Source: JADFWK01 sp035527895 (GTDB lineage Bacteria; Desulfobacterota; DSM-4660; Desulfatiglandales; B25-G16). Taken from it: a stretch of DNA of 64,000 nucleotides. A program made the translations under genes and the position numbers. The DNA is taken from the NCBI GenBank assembly GCA_035527895.1, contig DATKZQ010000046.1:1-64000 (forward strand), given 5' to 3'. Of the stretch, positions 1 to 8,931 are shown one piece after another. The notes below the pieces were generated by a model. The model had not been told where the DNA came from. It saw nothing but the letters and a program-made list of their open reading frames with translations, and searched no databases. Position 1 is the first letter of the stretch; every line of letters starts with the position of its first letter.

Positions 1-1094
1 AGCCAAAAGAGATTTTCTACCTGGCAATGGACCACCCATCACTTTCAGGCGTTCCTGTCTCAGAGCACTTGAGAAACATGCGGAAGACATTCATGCATGA
101 CCGGGAAAGGAGACTGTTTCTCTTTCTCGATGAGGTGCAGGAAAGTCGCGACTGGGAGATCGAACTGAAGAATGCCTACGATATGGAGGCTCTCAAGGTA
201 TTCTGCACCGGCTCTACCTCGGCTTTGATAAAAGAGCAGGGCGGCAGGCGCACCGGCAGGCAGATCATCACTACAGTATATTCGGCTGGTTTCAATGAAT
301 TTCTGTTGTTTCAGGGGTCTAGCCCGAGCCTGAGCGAAGACTATAAGTATGAAAAATTAGTGGAGGATTATTTGAGCCTGGGGGGATATCCTGAACAGGT
401 GCTCAATCCTTCTGTGGAGTATATGACGAATCTTCTTGATGATATACTCGCAAGGGACCTCATACGACTCCATCCTATAAAGAAGGCGTTTGTCTTGAAG
501 GATCTCTTACGTTTCATTGCCGCCTCAGTTGGATCTCGAACCAGCTTCAACAAACTCGGCAAGGTTCTTGGGCTTTCGGTTGATACAGTAAAAGAGTACA
601 TCAGTTACCTGGAGTCGGCATTTCTGGTAATGCCCATGGAAAAATGGACTACCTCATACACGGAGAAGGTCTATGCCCAGAGAAAGGTTTACCTTTGCGA
701 TACCGGCATCAAGACACTCTTGACCGGGGCAGGCGATGAGGGCAGCAAGGCCGAAAATGCCGCATTCATGGAATTGCAGAGGCAAAAGATCTCCTGCGGC
801 TATTTTGCCGAGAGCGAGAGAGAAGTGGATTTCGTCACCGGAGCAACAGAAGACCCTTACCCGGTTGAGGTGAAATACGTATCATCCTTTGATTGGAGTG
901 CACGCCGCTTTGCCGGTATCAAGCTGTTCTTGCGCAGGTATCCGGCTACCAGGAAGGTGCTCCTCATAACGAGGAATGTGGAAAAACGAATAAAGGAGAA
1001 TAATAGGGATATTGTCCTGGTGCCGCCCTGGGGATTTCTTTTGTCGTGTGAAACGTACCTCGAGGAGCTGGGCGGGGAAGCTGGTAGCACATAG
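1..1094 (+). CDS. AAA-type ATPase with DUF4143 domain, 3' part
   Basis: The reading frame is open to the window edge (first full codon at base 3), so the gene starts upstream and the first ATG at 27 is internal. The visible part begins just before a Walker B-like segment (LFLFLDEVQ, about 30 residues in), so the Walker A loop lies outside the window. The middle and C-terminal half match the DUF4143 pattern, with a helix-turn-helix-like region near GKVLGLSVDTVKEYISYLE, the strand YLCDTGIKTLL, and the nuclease-like end VDFVTG...PVEVKY. Such proteins are common, sporadically distributed ATPases of unclear role, sometimes suspected in defence or toxin-antitoxin functions. The family is fairly sure; the function is not. 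Confidence 0.85.
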   Translation, partial: PKEIFYLAMDHPSLSGVPVSEHLRNMRKTFMHDRERRLFLFLDEVQESRDWEIELKNAYDMEALKVFCTGSTSALIKEQGGRRTGRQIITTVYSAGFNEFLLFQGSSPSLSEDYKYEKLVEDYLSLGGYPEQVLNPSVEYMTNLLDDILARDLIRLHPIKKAFVLKDLLRFIAASVGSRTSFNKLGKVLGLSVDTVKEYISYLESAFLVMPMEKWTTSYTEKVYAQRKVYLCDTGIKTLLTGAGDEGSKAENAAFMELQRQKISCGYFAESEREVDFVTGATEDPYPVEVKYVSSFDWSARRFAGIKLFLRRYPATRKVLLITRNVEKRIKENNRDIVLVPPWGFLLSCETYLEELGGEAGST

Positions 1095-1108
1095 GGAAAG
1101 GCACAAGA

Positions 1109-1198
1109 CGCCCCAGTGCAATATGCTTCGCCCCGATGGAATAGGCTACGCTCCAGTTGAATAGAAAAAAGCATTCAACCCCAGTACGATAGTCTCTA
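1109..1198. repeat. Degenerate 20-bp tandem repeat
   Basis: Three adjacent 20-base units (1109-1128, 1129-1148, 1149-1168) follow the pattern CGCYCCAGTKSAATAKGCTA, and a fourth degenerate unit lies at about 1177-1198 after a ten-base spacer. The rest of the 1095-1496 gap holds only the candidate cold-shock promoter and leader. No coding sense was recognised in it. Confidence 0.5.
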
Positions 1199-1321
1199 CC
1201 TACGGGGCATGCTTGAGACGAGAGGTGAAGGGCTCCCAGCCATCTTGTGGCCAGAACTTTCCTTGCTCGTTATTGCTATGTGTCAAGTCATGGTCTGCCC
1301 CTTCGGCGCTAAAAATTAACC

Positions 1322-1350
1322 TTGACAATTTGAGAGAAAAGGGAGATTGT
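1322..1350 (+). promoter_or_regulatory. Candidate promoter of cold-shock gene
   Basis: A perfect -35 TTGACA (1322-1327) is followed after 17 bases by a weak -10, GATTGT (1345-1350). Transcription from here would give a 5' leader of about 140 bases, which fits the long leaders known for csp mRNAs. The weak -10 keeps confidence low. Confidence 0.35.
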
Positions 1351-1496
1351 ACGCGCAGAAGTCCGGATTGGCAGTTTTTTTGGGGAGATAGAGTAGCGAG
1401 ACTGGTAAGGCTGTACCGTCGGCTTTAAGGGCCTTTCTATTTTGTCAAAGTATTGATCCTGACTTTGTAGAAAACCTTTGAGAGGAGTAGAGCGTC

Positions 1497-1697
1497 ATGC
1501 CGGAAGGAACGGTGAAGTGGTTCAGTGGGCAGAAGGGCTATGGTTTCATTGAGCAGGATGATGGTAAGGATCTTTTCGTCCACCACACTAGCATTAGTGG
1601 AACCGGGTTCAAGAGCCTGACTGAAGGCCAGAGAGTCCGATTTGAGATCGAGGAAAACCCAAAAGGCCCAAAGGCCATCAACGTAGAGATACTGTAA
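1497..1697 (+). CDS. Cold-shock protein, CspA family
   Basis: This is a 66-residue single cold-shock domain, the normal family length. Both RNA-binding motifs are present: RNP1-like KGYGFIEQD and RNP2-like DLFVHHTSI. It begins MPEGTVKWF, the usual Csp start. A GAGGAG ribosome site lies a few bases upstream. Family members bind single-stranded RNA and DNA in the cytoplasm and act as RNA chaperones, not always cold-induced. A strong terminator follows 22 bases after the stop, so it is probably monocistronic. I am confident of the family and make no claim about which Csp paralogue this is. Confidence 0.96.
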   Translation: MPEGTVKWFSGQKGYGFIEQDDGKDLFVHHTSISGTGFKSLTEGQRVRFEIEENPKGPKAINVEIL

Positions 1698-1719
1698 TAA
1701 CAGTGGGTCTCGACTTGAA

Positions 1720-1753
1720 GGCGGCACTCCGAGAGGGTGCCGCCCTTTTTTTT
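1720..1753 (+). terminator. Rho-independent terminator after csp gene
   Basis: An 8-bp perfect GC-rich stem, GGCGGCAC (1720-1727) with GTGCCGCC (1737-1744), encloses a 9-base loop and is followed by eight to nine T. This is a textbook intrinsic terminator directly behind the cold-shock gene. Confidence 0.93.
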
Positions 1754-1787
1754 AATTTGTGCCAATACGGGAATCTGGGAGGTGCTT

Positions 1788-1916
1788 ATGGCAACCCGTC
1801 GATCAGAATATGGAAGAAAGAAACGACAGAAGGAAGTCGAACGCAAGAGAAAAAGGGAAGAAAAGCAGCAACGCAAGATACAAAAGAAGAAGCAGGGGAA
1901 TGAAGAGGGCACCTAG
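1788..1916 (+). CDS. Small highly basic protein (42 aa)
   Basis: The ATG at 1788 is preceded by a clear Shine-Dalgarno (GGGAGGTG) at good spacing and opens a 42-codon frame ending in TAG at 1914-1916. It begins MATRRSEYGRKKRQKEVERK and is almost entirely Lys, Arg, Glu and Gln, so it should form a charged helix. It lies 34 bases beyond the csp terminator, so it would depend on read-through or its own promoter. It is too short for normal gene callers. The ribosome site and codon pattern suggest it is real. A nucleic-acid-associated role is only a guess from its charge. Confidence 0.55.
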   Translation: MATRRSEYGRKKRQKEVERKRKREEKQQRKIQKKKQGNEEGT

Positions 1917-2173
1917 GTGCGGCCCTTCAAGCAGCTATTAGCCTCACAGAGAAACCTCTGAACCCGCCAAAAGGAAGTCCATCCAAACGTATCTGTACAA
2001 GACCAAATCCAAAGTCCGCCAAGGAGATAAGCGGATACAGCTTACGGTGTTTCTCCACACCGAAGAGAAATGCCCGGGATGTGGAGAATGCTGACAATCT
2101 GACATGCCACATTCACAAAACAAGATCTTTACTGTCCACAAATGATCGATCTGTTGGTGTCTCGACCCACCAG

Positions 2174-2278
2174 CCCTGTAGAGCAAGTGCTTCATTAGTC
2201 CTATGCTTAATACCGAGCCCCATTTGGTAACGGAGCCATATGCATGGTCACTTCGATACTCAACAGGGCCAGTCTCTT
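2174..2278. mobile_element. MITE-like insertion (105 bp), copy 1
   Basis: The segment begins CCCTGTAGAG and ends CTCAACAGGG. Read inward, the ends give imperfect terminal repeats CCCTGTAGAG / CCCTGTTGAG. The four bases CCAG stand directly on both sides (2170-2173 and 2279-2282), like a target duplication. A second copy with the same ends and the same flanking CCAG is at 60112-60208, and a related locus at 53576-53579 has a single CCAG with no insertion. No coding capacity is seen. The surrounding 1917-2583 gap otherwise holds only small hairpins, for example CGGTGT...ACACCG at 2045-2062, and no recognisable gene. Confidence 0.6.
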
Positions 2279-2583
2279 CAGAAAAGATTTCATGGCCTTA
2301 ACACTCAGGAGAATTCTCAGTGGATGCAAACACTGAAATGCTCCCCGTAGTAAAAAGCAAAAAAGCTCGAGTCAAGGGTAATGATATCCGTAAAGAGGCA
2401 GGATTTTCCAAGAGATGGTGACAAAAAATGTCATGAGATGGCAATTTCTGGCATAGGTTTCTTAAGAAATGAGTAGTTCTGACGTGTTATTACAAATCAA
2501 AAGGTCTCTGGTTAGCCTTCCGGAGTGTTATAACTCATTGAAATTAAAAAAAATCTATTTTTCAGATAACTTACTCTTGGCTC

Positions 2584-2592
2584 TGGTATAAT
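2584..2592 (+). promoter_or_regulatory. Extended -10 promoter, ClpP-like lipoprotein gene
   Basis: TGG directly followed by TATAAT (2587-2592) forms an extended -10 element with the consensus hexamer, which can work without a good -35. None is seen at 16-18 bases. It lies about 120 bases ahead of the start codon at 2714. Confidence 0.5.
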
Positions 2593-2713
2593 TTTTGCTT
2601 ATCTGGTAAGTAAGGCAGGATATTCCGGAGCACCTGTAACCTGGCGGAAAACATGCCCGTCTTCACGTACAGTGAATTCGGAAGATCCAAGGAATATGAA
2701 TGGGGGGTTTGCC

Positions 2714-3439
2714 ATGTTTAAGAAAACCTTTTTTCTAATCGTCTTTTCCATCTTAGTAGTGGGTTGCGCTGCAATGCAGACACAGCCACCGCCACCGCAA
2801 GAGGTCGTGGTAAGAGTCCAGGCGGCTGAACCGACAAATGTCAATGTCCAGAACGGTGACAAGATCACCAAATCTATGCAGATTCAAAATCAGGAGGGTA
2901 CTCTTTCGAGCCTGTCTTTCATTTGTAAGGATGAAGCGTATGTCAAGATCTTCTCTGCATTGACTGTTGCAGATGTTACCAATATGTGGAACGACATCTG
3001 TGTGCTCACCAAGACCACGGATATACGCACCCTGAATCTGTTTATTAACTCTCCCGGCGGTGATGCCTTTTCCGGGCTTGCCCTTGCGGATCAGATTGAG
3101 CGCGCGAAAAAAAGCGGGTTTCATGTCACGGCCCATGCGTCTGGTATCGTGGCCAGTGCTGCTGTGCCGGTGTTCGCCGTTTGTAGTGAGCGGCTCGCTG
3201 CTCCGGGGACGATCTTCATGGTTCACGAAACCGCAATCTGGAAGTGGCCAGGAAGAGAGACAGCTTCAGATATTCGATCTCAAAACAGATTGATGAATCT
3301 TCTTCGTGATCGGTACTTGGAAAAACTGACACAATACAGCACGCTTGGTCGAGAAGAGTGGGAGGAATTGGAACACAAAACCACCTGGTTTAGTGCAGAA
3401 AAGGCAAAGAGTTGGGGCCTGGTGGACAAAATAGAATAG
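2714..3439 (+). CDS. ClpP/crotonase-fold serine protease, lipoprotein
   Basis: The start is set at ATG 2714 because GGGGGG lies about 7 bases upstream and the product then begins with a lipoprotein signal (MFKKTFFLIVFSILVVGC, Cys18 lipidated). An in-frame ATG 42 bases upstream lacks these features. After a Pro-rich linker, the domain matches the ClpP/SppA fold: INSPGGDAFSGLALADQI, then ASGIVASAAVPVF where the Ser of VASAA fits the nucleophile, and MVHE where His fits the catalytic histidine. Known ClpP partners are ATPases, but a lipid-anchored copy would face the periplasm and resemble membrane peptidases. Its substrate is unknown. It appears to be a single-gene unit. Confidence 0.85.
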   Translation: MFKKTFFLIVFSILVVGCAAMQTQPPPPQEVVVRVQAAEPTNVNVQNGDKITKSMQIQNQEGTLSSLSFICKDEAYVKIFSALTVADVTNMWNDICVLTKTTDIRTLNLFINSPGGDAFSGLALADQIERAKKSGFHVTAHASGIVASAAVPVFAVCSERLAAPGTIFMVHETAIWKWPGRETASDIRSQNRLMNLLRDRYLEKLTQYSTLGREEWEELEHKTTWFSAEKAKSWGLVDKIE

Positions 3440-3523
3440 GGTTAGGCGAGAGGGGAGGCAGCTGGGCGCTGACTGCCGATGAGGCCGGAGCGGTGCGGAT
3501 AGAGGGATAGCCCTATGACCGCG

Positions 3524-5311
3524 TTAAAAGGCATACCGACCGTATCGTATCATCTCATCGGCGATATCCCTCCGTAAGGCCACAGCGTTTATGGCGGGTG
3601 AAACCGCGAGCCTTCTCATAGCAGCACGATGCCCTTCCAACGGTTCTCCGCTTTCTATGGCCTCCAATGCTTCTGCGGAGAGGAAGCCTATTCTCTCAAT
3701 GGAATCACGGGAAAGGACCTTCGTCATCTTCACCGGGATTGTTGCTCTCTCGGGATTTTTGCCATGTAACATCTTCCGGCTTCTCAGCAGGGCGCTCTCG
3801 CTCGCGTAAATCTCGATCAGCATATTGCTGATAATACCCAGGAGTTCCTGCTCATTCCTCAGGCCCTTCTCATAGGTGCTGTAAGCGAGACCCACGACGA
3901 ATAAGGCGATACGTTTGGCGGATTCCAACATTTCGGTCTGGGCATGCAGGCCTTCGGGTTCGCCAAGCCCAACGGGCTCCAGACTTTCGATTTGTTTGGC
4001 GGCCCGTTGAAAGGCCTCCTTCAGGTCAAACCCGCTGGCGGTCAACCGTCTGATCACGGTGTTTGCGATCACGATGCGGTTGATCTCATTGGTGCCCTCC
4101 CAGATCCGGTTTATCCTGGCGTTCCGAAAGGCCAGCTCCGGATGATTGCCGTGTATGTAGCCATAGCCGCCGTGGATTTGCACCTCTTCATCGACCAGGT
4201 AATCCTCGGTTTCCGATCCGTAGATCTTGTTGATTGAGCATTCAATAAGGTATTCCTCGAGCGCTTCGGCCGTGGTGATTCCGGCATGAGCGGAGCCCAT
4301 GTCCAGGCCCTGTAATCGGTCCTCGATTGACCCTGCTATGCGATACACCATGCTCTCTGCGGCAAAAAGCCGGATGGCCATGTTAGCGATCTTTTCCTTG
4401 ATCAGGCCGAATTCGCATATGGGCCTTCCAAACTGCACCCGCTGCTTGGCGTATTTCACGGCCTCGAAGAAGGCCCGTTTGGCACCTCCGATACAGGAGG
4501 CCCCCAACTTGTAACGGCCCATGTTCAGGGCATTGAGGGCGACGAGGTGGCCTTTGCCCACCTCACCGAGAACGTTCTCCACCGGTACCCTGACGTTATC
4601 GAAATGGTAGGCCCTGGTTGAGGTGCCGTGCATTCCCATCTTCTCTTCTTCTTCGTCAACTGATACGCCGTCCCAGTCCTGCTCCACGATGAAGGCGGTG
4701 AAGAGCTTTTCGTCTACCTTGGCATAGGTGAAAACGACATCGGCGAAACCGGCATTTGTTATGAACTGCTTGTTTCCATTGAGCAGATAGTATTTTCCGT
4801 CGTCAGTGAGGGTAGCTGTTGTCAGGGAGTTGAGGGCATCCGAGCCTGCCTCCGGTTCGGTCAGGGCAAAGGCACCGATGAGGGTGCCCGAACTGAGCCC
4901 GGGCAGGTATTTCTTGAGCTGATCCTCGGTTCCAAATAATGCCAGCGGAAACGTGCCGATACCGGTATGATTCAATTCGGTGACGGTAAAAGAACCGGCA
5001 CCGTATCCGTACTTCTCGGCAACAAGGGCGGAGCTGATCTTGTCTAGCTCCATTCCCCCGTACTTTTCGGGGATATCGATGCCCAGGAACCCCAACTCCC
5101 CGGCCTTTCTCATGAGTTCTCTCGACAAATCGTTATCGAGGACTTCAATCTCCTCGCCCCGACTCATGATTTCACCGTTAATAAATTCCTCGGCTGCCCG
5201 GGCGATGTCTTTCTGCTGGCTGGTAAAGTCCTCCGGCGTAAAAACACCGTGGAAATCCATATCCTCTAAGAGAAACATGCCGCCCTCTCTTTTCGTGTGA
5301 CTAGTGCCCAT
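3524..5311 (-). CDS. Acyl-CoA dehydrogenase (long form, 595 aa)
   Basis: FAD-dependent acyl-CoA dehydrogenases introduce the alpha,beta double bond in acyl-CoA oxidation. At 595 residues this belongs to the longer type with an extra C-terminal helical domain (VLCAD/ACAD9-like layout) rather than the ~380-residue short form. The N-terminal helical part runs to about residue 130, then the flavin motif FALTEPEAGSDA, and the helical domain with IHGGYGYIHGNHPELAFRN and the catalytic-Glu region RIWEGTNEINR near 420. The first ATG is used because AGGAGG lies 8 bases upstream. Substrate chain length cannot be read from sequence. No electron-transfer flavoprotein gene is adjacent. Confidence 0.94.
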   Translation of the reverse strand: MGTSHTKREGGMFLLEDMDFHGVFTPEDFTSQQKDIARAAEEFINGEIMSRGEEIEVLDNDLSRELMRKAGELGFLGIDIPEKYGGMELDKISSALVAEKYGYGAGSFTVTELNHTGIGTFPLALFGTEDQLKKYLPGLSSGTLIGAFALTEPEAGSDALNSLTTATLTDDGKYYLLNGNKQFITNAGFADVVFTYAKVDEKLFTAFIVEQDWDGVSVDEEEEKMGMHGTSTRAYHFDNVRVPVENVLGEVGKGHLVALNALNMGRYKLGASCIGGAKRAFFEAVKYAKQRVQFGRPICEFGLIKEKIANMAIRLFAAESMVYRIAGSIEDRLQGLDMGSAHAGITTAEALEEYLIECSINKIYGSETEDYLVDEEVQIHGGYGYIHGNHPELAFRNARINRIWEGTNEINRIVIANTVIRRLTASGFDLKEAFQRAAKQIESLEPVGLGEPEGLHAQTEMLESAKRIALFVVGLAYSTYEKGLRNEQELLGIISNMLIEIYASESALLRSRKMLHGKNPERATIPVKMTKVLSRDSIERIGFLSAEALEAIESGEPLEGHRAAMRRLAVSPAINAVALRRDIADEMIRYGRYAF

Positions 5312-5401
5312 GGGTCGTACCTCCTGTTTAGTTTTTCACAATCAGATATAATCAACCATTTCAATCGCCAGTGCCGCGTGTAAATACGTCGATGCTGCAA
5401 A

Positions 5402-5424
5402 GAGCCCTGAGTGTGATAGGGCTC
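5402..5424 (-). terminator. Hairpin between caspase and acyl-CoA dehydrogenase genes
   Basis: A 7-bp perfect stem, GAGCCCT (5402-5408) with AGGGCTC (5418-5424), lies in the 200-bp gap after the caspase-like gene on the minus strand. Only three T follow on that strand, so termination activity is uncertain. Confidence 0.35.
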
Positions 5425-5512
5425 AGGCGGCGAGCAACCTGCTTTTGAGAACTGATGAACCAAGAGCGGCCTAACCGGACGATTCTGCGAGGCAGAGCCT
5501 GGCAGAACCGGA

Positions 5513-7435
5513 TTATTCAACAACGCTCAGCACAAAACGTCCCTCAACGGTGCCCTTCTTGGCGGGGTGTTGCTCTTGGCCGGTGGCCTGGGGCACCTGT
5601 TGTGCCACGTAGGCATATACCTCGTCAACGGTGATTTCGCCGTCCCGATCGGTGTCGGCCTTGCCGCGGAGTCCTTCAAGCAGGAAATAGGTGAACACAC
5701 CGTGATGGAGCTCTTCCTTTTCGCAACTCACCTCATTGGCACTACTGGCCGTCAATATAATCCTCCCTTTGCCGCCTGTAACTCGATCCAGGAAGGCATC
5801 GGAGATAGTTGCCCTGATCCCCGTTAGACTGATCGTTCGGCCACCGCTGGCGCCACTGTAACATGAGTCCACGATGAATATGAGGCGTTCCGATTGTATC
5901 CGGTTGAAGATATGGGAGATCTCCCTCATGGGAAGTGCGGACGCATACAGGTCTTCCGGATCGGCGGCGTAGGGCAGGAGATACTTCTCCAGCCCGTCAC
6001 CATCGGGGCTCATGGCGTCCCGTTCCGTGGCACCGTGACCGGCAAAATAGATCACAACCATATCCTCTTTGCCGGCCTTGTTCTTCAAATGGGTGCCCAG
6101 GGTACTTCGTATTGCGGTAAGCGTAGCCTCTTGGTTTAGGAGGAGGGTCACATTGTCAGCGGGGATTTTGTTGTTATGCAACAGATGCCGATAGAAGCCT
6201 CGTGCATCGTTGACGGCACATCCCAGCTGACGAATATTGGGATAGGTGTCGATTCCGATAACCACCGCCCATACGTTTTTCCGGATCTCACGTTTATGAA
6301 CCGTTATGATCTTCTCAGCCGAAAGCCCGTCAGAGTCAACAGCACGGATTGCAATTCGGTTTTGCCCTGTTTCAAGGGTTACGCGCGTCCGGAGATCAAG
6401 CCTTCGTGGGTATGCCTCCCTTTCAATTGCAATGCCTCGAGCTATTTCGATTTTCACCGGCTTGTCGTTGACAAGGACTTCAATTCGAGCAATGCCGAGG
6501 TCATCTTCTACTACCCCTGATACGGTAAGGGCGGGGGCCTCTACCGTGCTTGCATCCATTGGTGAAGCGATGACGATGACAGGAGGGGTTTTGGCTCCAT
6601 GCTCTATTCGAGCAATCAGCTCTTTTTCCCGCTCCTCTCTTTCCGCGAGCTCTTTGGCCAGGAGCTCGGCCTTTTTCTTTTCCTCCTCGAATTGCCGCTT
6701 CGTCTCCTCGAGCTGGGCAAGCGTCTCAGTGAGCTTTGCGAGCTTGTCTTCCAATAGGACCGTCTTCTCCTGTTCTTGTTTTCCTTTCAGTTCTTGCAGT
6801 TCTTGCTTGGTCTCCTCGATCTCTTGTGAAGCCTTAGCCTTGGCCACAAATATCCCCTTGTAGCGGTTGACCTGCCGGAGCACTTCGACAATGGCACGAT
6901 TGTCAGGGTCTCTTTCCTTCATTTCCTCCAGGAAATCGGCGATCTGAACGTAGTCATCGCTTGCCCACGCAATGATATCAACGCTGAAAGAGCCCGTGCT
7001 GTACCGGTAATACTCAGCGTGGATTGGCTCCCCATACACATTCACTGGCCCTCTTCGTATACCCAGATGGAGATGCCCTGCGGTAGCCGTATGATTGAGG
7101 CTGCCGCTATTACGCTCCTGCAGTGGAAGGAAGTAAGCGTTTTTCCCGACCCTGGCCATAAGCGGCCACCCGTCACTTGGCTTGACATCCGGGTGCTTGG
7201 AGTTCATGTAGATGCTTCCGGTAGCCAGAATAGAATATGTTTGGGCAGAACTCAGATAGATCCCGGTATCTTTCATGCCGGGGTTGGTGCCGTAAAGCGT
7301 CATATGTTTGTGCTGCTTGACAATAGGCGGCAAGACCTCCGGCATCTTGAGGGCGTGCCTTGAACAACCCGTTAGAAGCGGAACCGGGAGAATAAGAATG
7401 AAAAAAGGGAGCCAGAGGAATCTCCATCGTTTCAT
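5513..7435 (-). CDS. Caspase-family (peptidase C14) lipoprotein
   Basis: The start at 7435 is fixed by AAGGAGGTG about 8 bases upstream and by the lipoprotein signal that follows (PVPLLTGC, Cys24); the frame is open further upstream without such support. The 640-residue product has a beta-rich region at about 50-160, a long coiled coil at about 200-285 (Glu/Lys-rich), an Ig-like beta domain at about 285-370, and a caspase domain at about 385-600. His467 (YFAGHG) and Cys525 (VDSCYSG) form the expected dyad. An EF-hand-like loop (DTDRDGEITVDE, from about 594) follows. Caspase-fold proteins cleave after basic or acidic residues; this one would act on the periplasmic side of a membrane. Its target is unknown. 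Confidence 0.88.
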   Translation of the reverse strand: MKRWRFLWLPFFILILPVPLLTGCSRHALKMPEVLPPIVKQHKHMTLYGTNPGMKDTGIYLSSAQTYSILATGSIYMNSKHPDVKPSDGWPLMARVGKNAYFLPLQERNSGSLNHTATAGHLHLGIRRGPVNVYGEPIHAEYYRYSTGSFSVDIIAWASDDYVQIADFLEEMKERDPDNRAIVEVLRQVNRYKGIFVAKAKASQEIEETKQELQELKGKQEQEKTVLLEDKLAKLTETLAQLEETKRQFEEEKKKAELLAKELAEREEREKELIARIEHGAKTPPVIVIASPMDASTVEAPALTVSGVVEDDLGIARIEVLVNDKPVKIEIARGIAIEREAYPRRLDLRTRVTLETGQNRIAIRAVDSDGLSAEKIITVHKREIRKNVWAVVIGIDTYPNIRQLGCAVNDARGFYRHLLHNNKIPADNVTLLLNQEATLTAIRSTLGTHLKNKAGKEDMVVIYFAGHGATERDAMSPDGDGLEKYLLPYAADPEDLYASALPMREISHIFNRIQSERLIFIVDSCYSGASGGRTISLTGIRATISDAFLDRVTGGKGRIILTASSANEVSCEKEELHHGVFTYFLLEGLRGKADTDRDGEITVDEVYAYVAQQVPQATGQEQHPAKKGTVEGRFVLSVVE

Positions 7436-7699
7436 TGCGTGACACCTCCTTACCTGGTCGGTATGGTGTCGAGCTGACTCGACACGTGCCTGCGTGAGCG
7501 GCCTCAGTTTCCTCGACCCTGCTGAATGAGCAGCATGCGGAGGACCAGGCCCCTTGCCAAGAAGAGCCCGGTTTCCCAACGCTGATTGCAAACCATAGGA
7601 GGGGACTAAGGTCTGCATTGCTAGCATGACAAAAATATCAAAAAAAAACAAGGCGGAAGTGCGCCCCCTGAGAACCTGGTCGCCGAGGCGCCTTTTCTT

Positions 7700-7728
7700 T
7701 TGACAGACTCACATGTTTGTCTTATGCT
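7700..7728 (+). promoter_or_regulatory. Sigma-70-type promoter ahead of carbamoyltransferase genes
   Basis: TTGACA (7700-7705), a 17-base spacer, then TATGCT (7723-7728, 4/6) lie about 100 bases before the start at 7830. The spacing and perfect -35 make it a good candidate for the pyrB-like gene and the damaged gene behind it. Confidence 0.55.
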
Positions 7729-7829
7729 TTTCTGAATAGAGGATTTGTTGGCTGCTCCTATCAGGCCTCCGTTGACCTGAATGATGGCAAGCATGCCCCA
7801 GAGTTTACCTTATAGAAGGAATGGTGACG

Positions 7830-8915
7830 ATGTATCGAGATAATCCTTTGAAAAAGATCTCATGGCAGGAATTCCAGAAATTAACCTCTCGGGAAAAAGG
7901 GCCTCTCTTCCTGAGGGACCAGCGTCCCTACCACGTGCTCACCGCGCAGCAGTTTGACCGAGCCATGCTTGAGCGGATCTGCGATCTGACCACCAAGATT
8001 CGCATGATCGGAAAGACCAAGGGAGGCATTCACTTTCTCCAGGATCTCCTTTCCGAGAAGCGGGCGATGCTGTATTTTTCCCAACCCTCGACCCGGACCT
8101 TTCTTTCCTTTTATGCGGCCTGCCAGATCGTGGGCATTGAGCCTGGAGAGGTGCGGGATACAACCACGTCGAGCGAAGTCAAGGGCGAATCACCTGAAGA
8201 CACGGTGCGAACATTTAGCTCGTATTTCGACATGATTATCATGCGCCATCCGGTGGGCGGCTTTGCAGAGCGTATCGCCTGGCTCCTCTCCAACTCCAAC
8301 AGACCGGTGCCGGTTTTAAATGCAGGCTCGGGCAAGGATCAGCACCCGACCCAGGCGTTGCTGGACATCTACACGTTGCAGCGTAGTTTTGAGAACCGGG
8401 GCGGGGTTGATGGTAAGAAGATCGCCTTTGTCGGAGATCTTGCGCGGGGACGGACCGTGCGATCGCTGGCCACCCTGCTTCTCCTGTATGAAGGTGTGAA
8501 GCAGTATTTCGTGGCGCCCAAGGAACTCCAGATCGGGGAGGATATCGTGAAGCTGCTGGAGAACGCGGGCACCGAGTTTGAAATCTGCGAAGACTTTGAG
8601 AAGATCATCCCCGAAGTGGATGCCATCTACATGACCCGCATTCAAGATGAGTGGGATAGGGCGCACGAAAGCAGGGTGATCGACACAAGCCGGTTTCACT
8701 TTAAGGCCAAGCACCTCAAGATCTTGAAGACCGACGCCGTGCTCCTGCACCCCCTGCCGCGCCGGAAGGAGGTAGCCGTTGAGGTTGACTCCGATCCCCG
8801 TGCCGTTTACTGGCGGCAGGTTCGAAACGGTATGTGGGTGCGCGCCGCGCTCATGCTCACCATCTTTGATCGCGGGGGCGAGATTGACCGATACTACGAG
8901 GATCTGGTGAGTTGA
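7830..8915 (+). CDS. pyrB: Aspartate carbamoyltransferase
   Basis: The enzyme transfers the carbamoyl group of carbamoyl phosphate to aspartate, the committed step of pyrimidine synthesis. The carbamoyl-phosphate site is intact (FSQPSTRTFLSF), as are MRHP, the HPTQALLD motif and the late HPLPRRKE motif. About 361 residues is longer than the usual ~310, through an N-terminal extension of roughly 45 residues. The start is ATG 7830 because AGAAGGA ends 9 bases upstream; an in-frame ATG at 7821 directly abuts that site and is unlikely. No regulatory pyrI gene is next to it. It is followed 16 bases later by a broken ornithine carbamoyltransferase gene. Aspartate specificity is the better fit by the motifs but is inferred. 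Confidence 0.88.
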   Translation: MYRDNPLKKISWQEFQKLTSREKGPLFLRDQRPYHVLTAQQFDRAMLERICDLTTKIRMIGKTKGGIHFLQDLLSEKRAMLYFSQPSTRTFLSFYAACQIVGIEPGEVRDTTTSSEVKGESPEDTVRTFSSYFDMIIMRHPVGGFAERIAWLLSNSNRPVPVLNAGSGKDQHPTQALLDIYTLQRSFENRGGVDGKKIAFVGDLARGRTVRSLATLLLLYEGVKQYFVAPKELQIGEDIVKLLENAGTEFEICEDFEKIIPEVDAIYMTRIQDEWDRAHESRVIDTSRFHFKAKHLKILKTDAVLLHPLPRRKEVAVEVDSDPRAVYWRQVRNGMWVRAALMLTIFDRGGEIDRYYEDLVS

Positions 8916-8931
8916 AAGGAAGGACGAGACG

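Noticed and set aside
1109..1198. CRISPR array
   Set aside because: Units are contiguous without spacers and degenerate; no cas genes.
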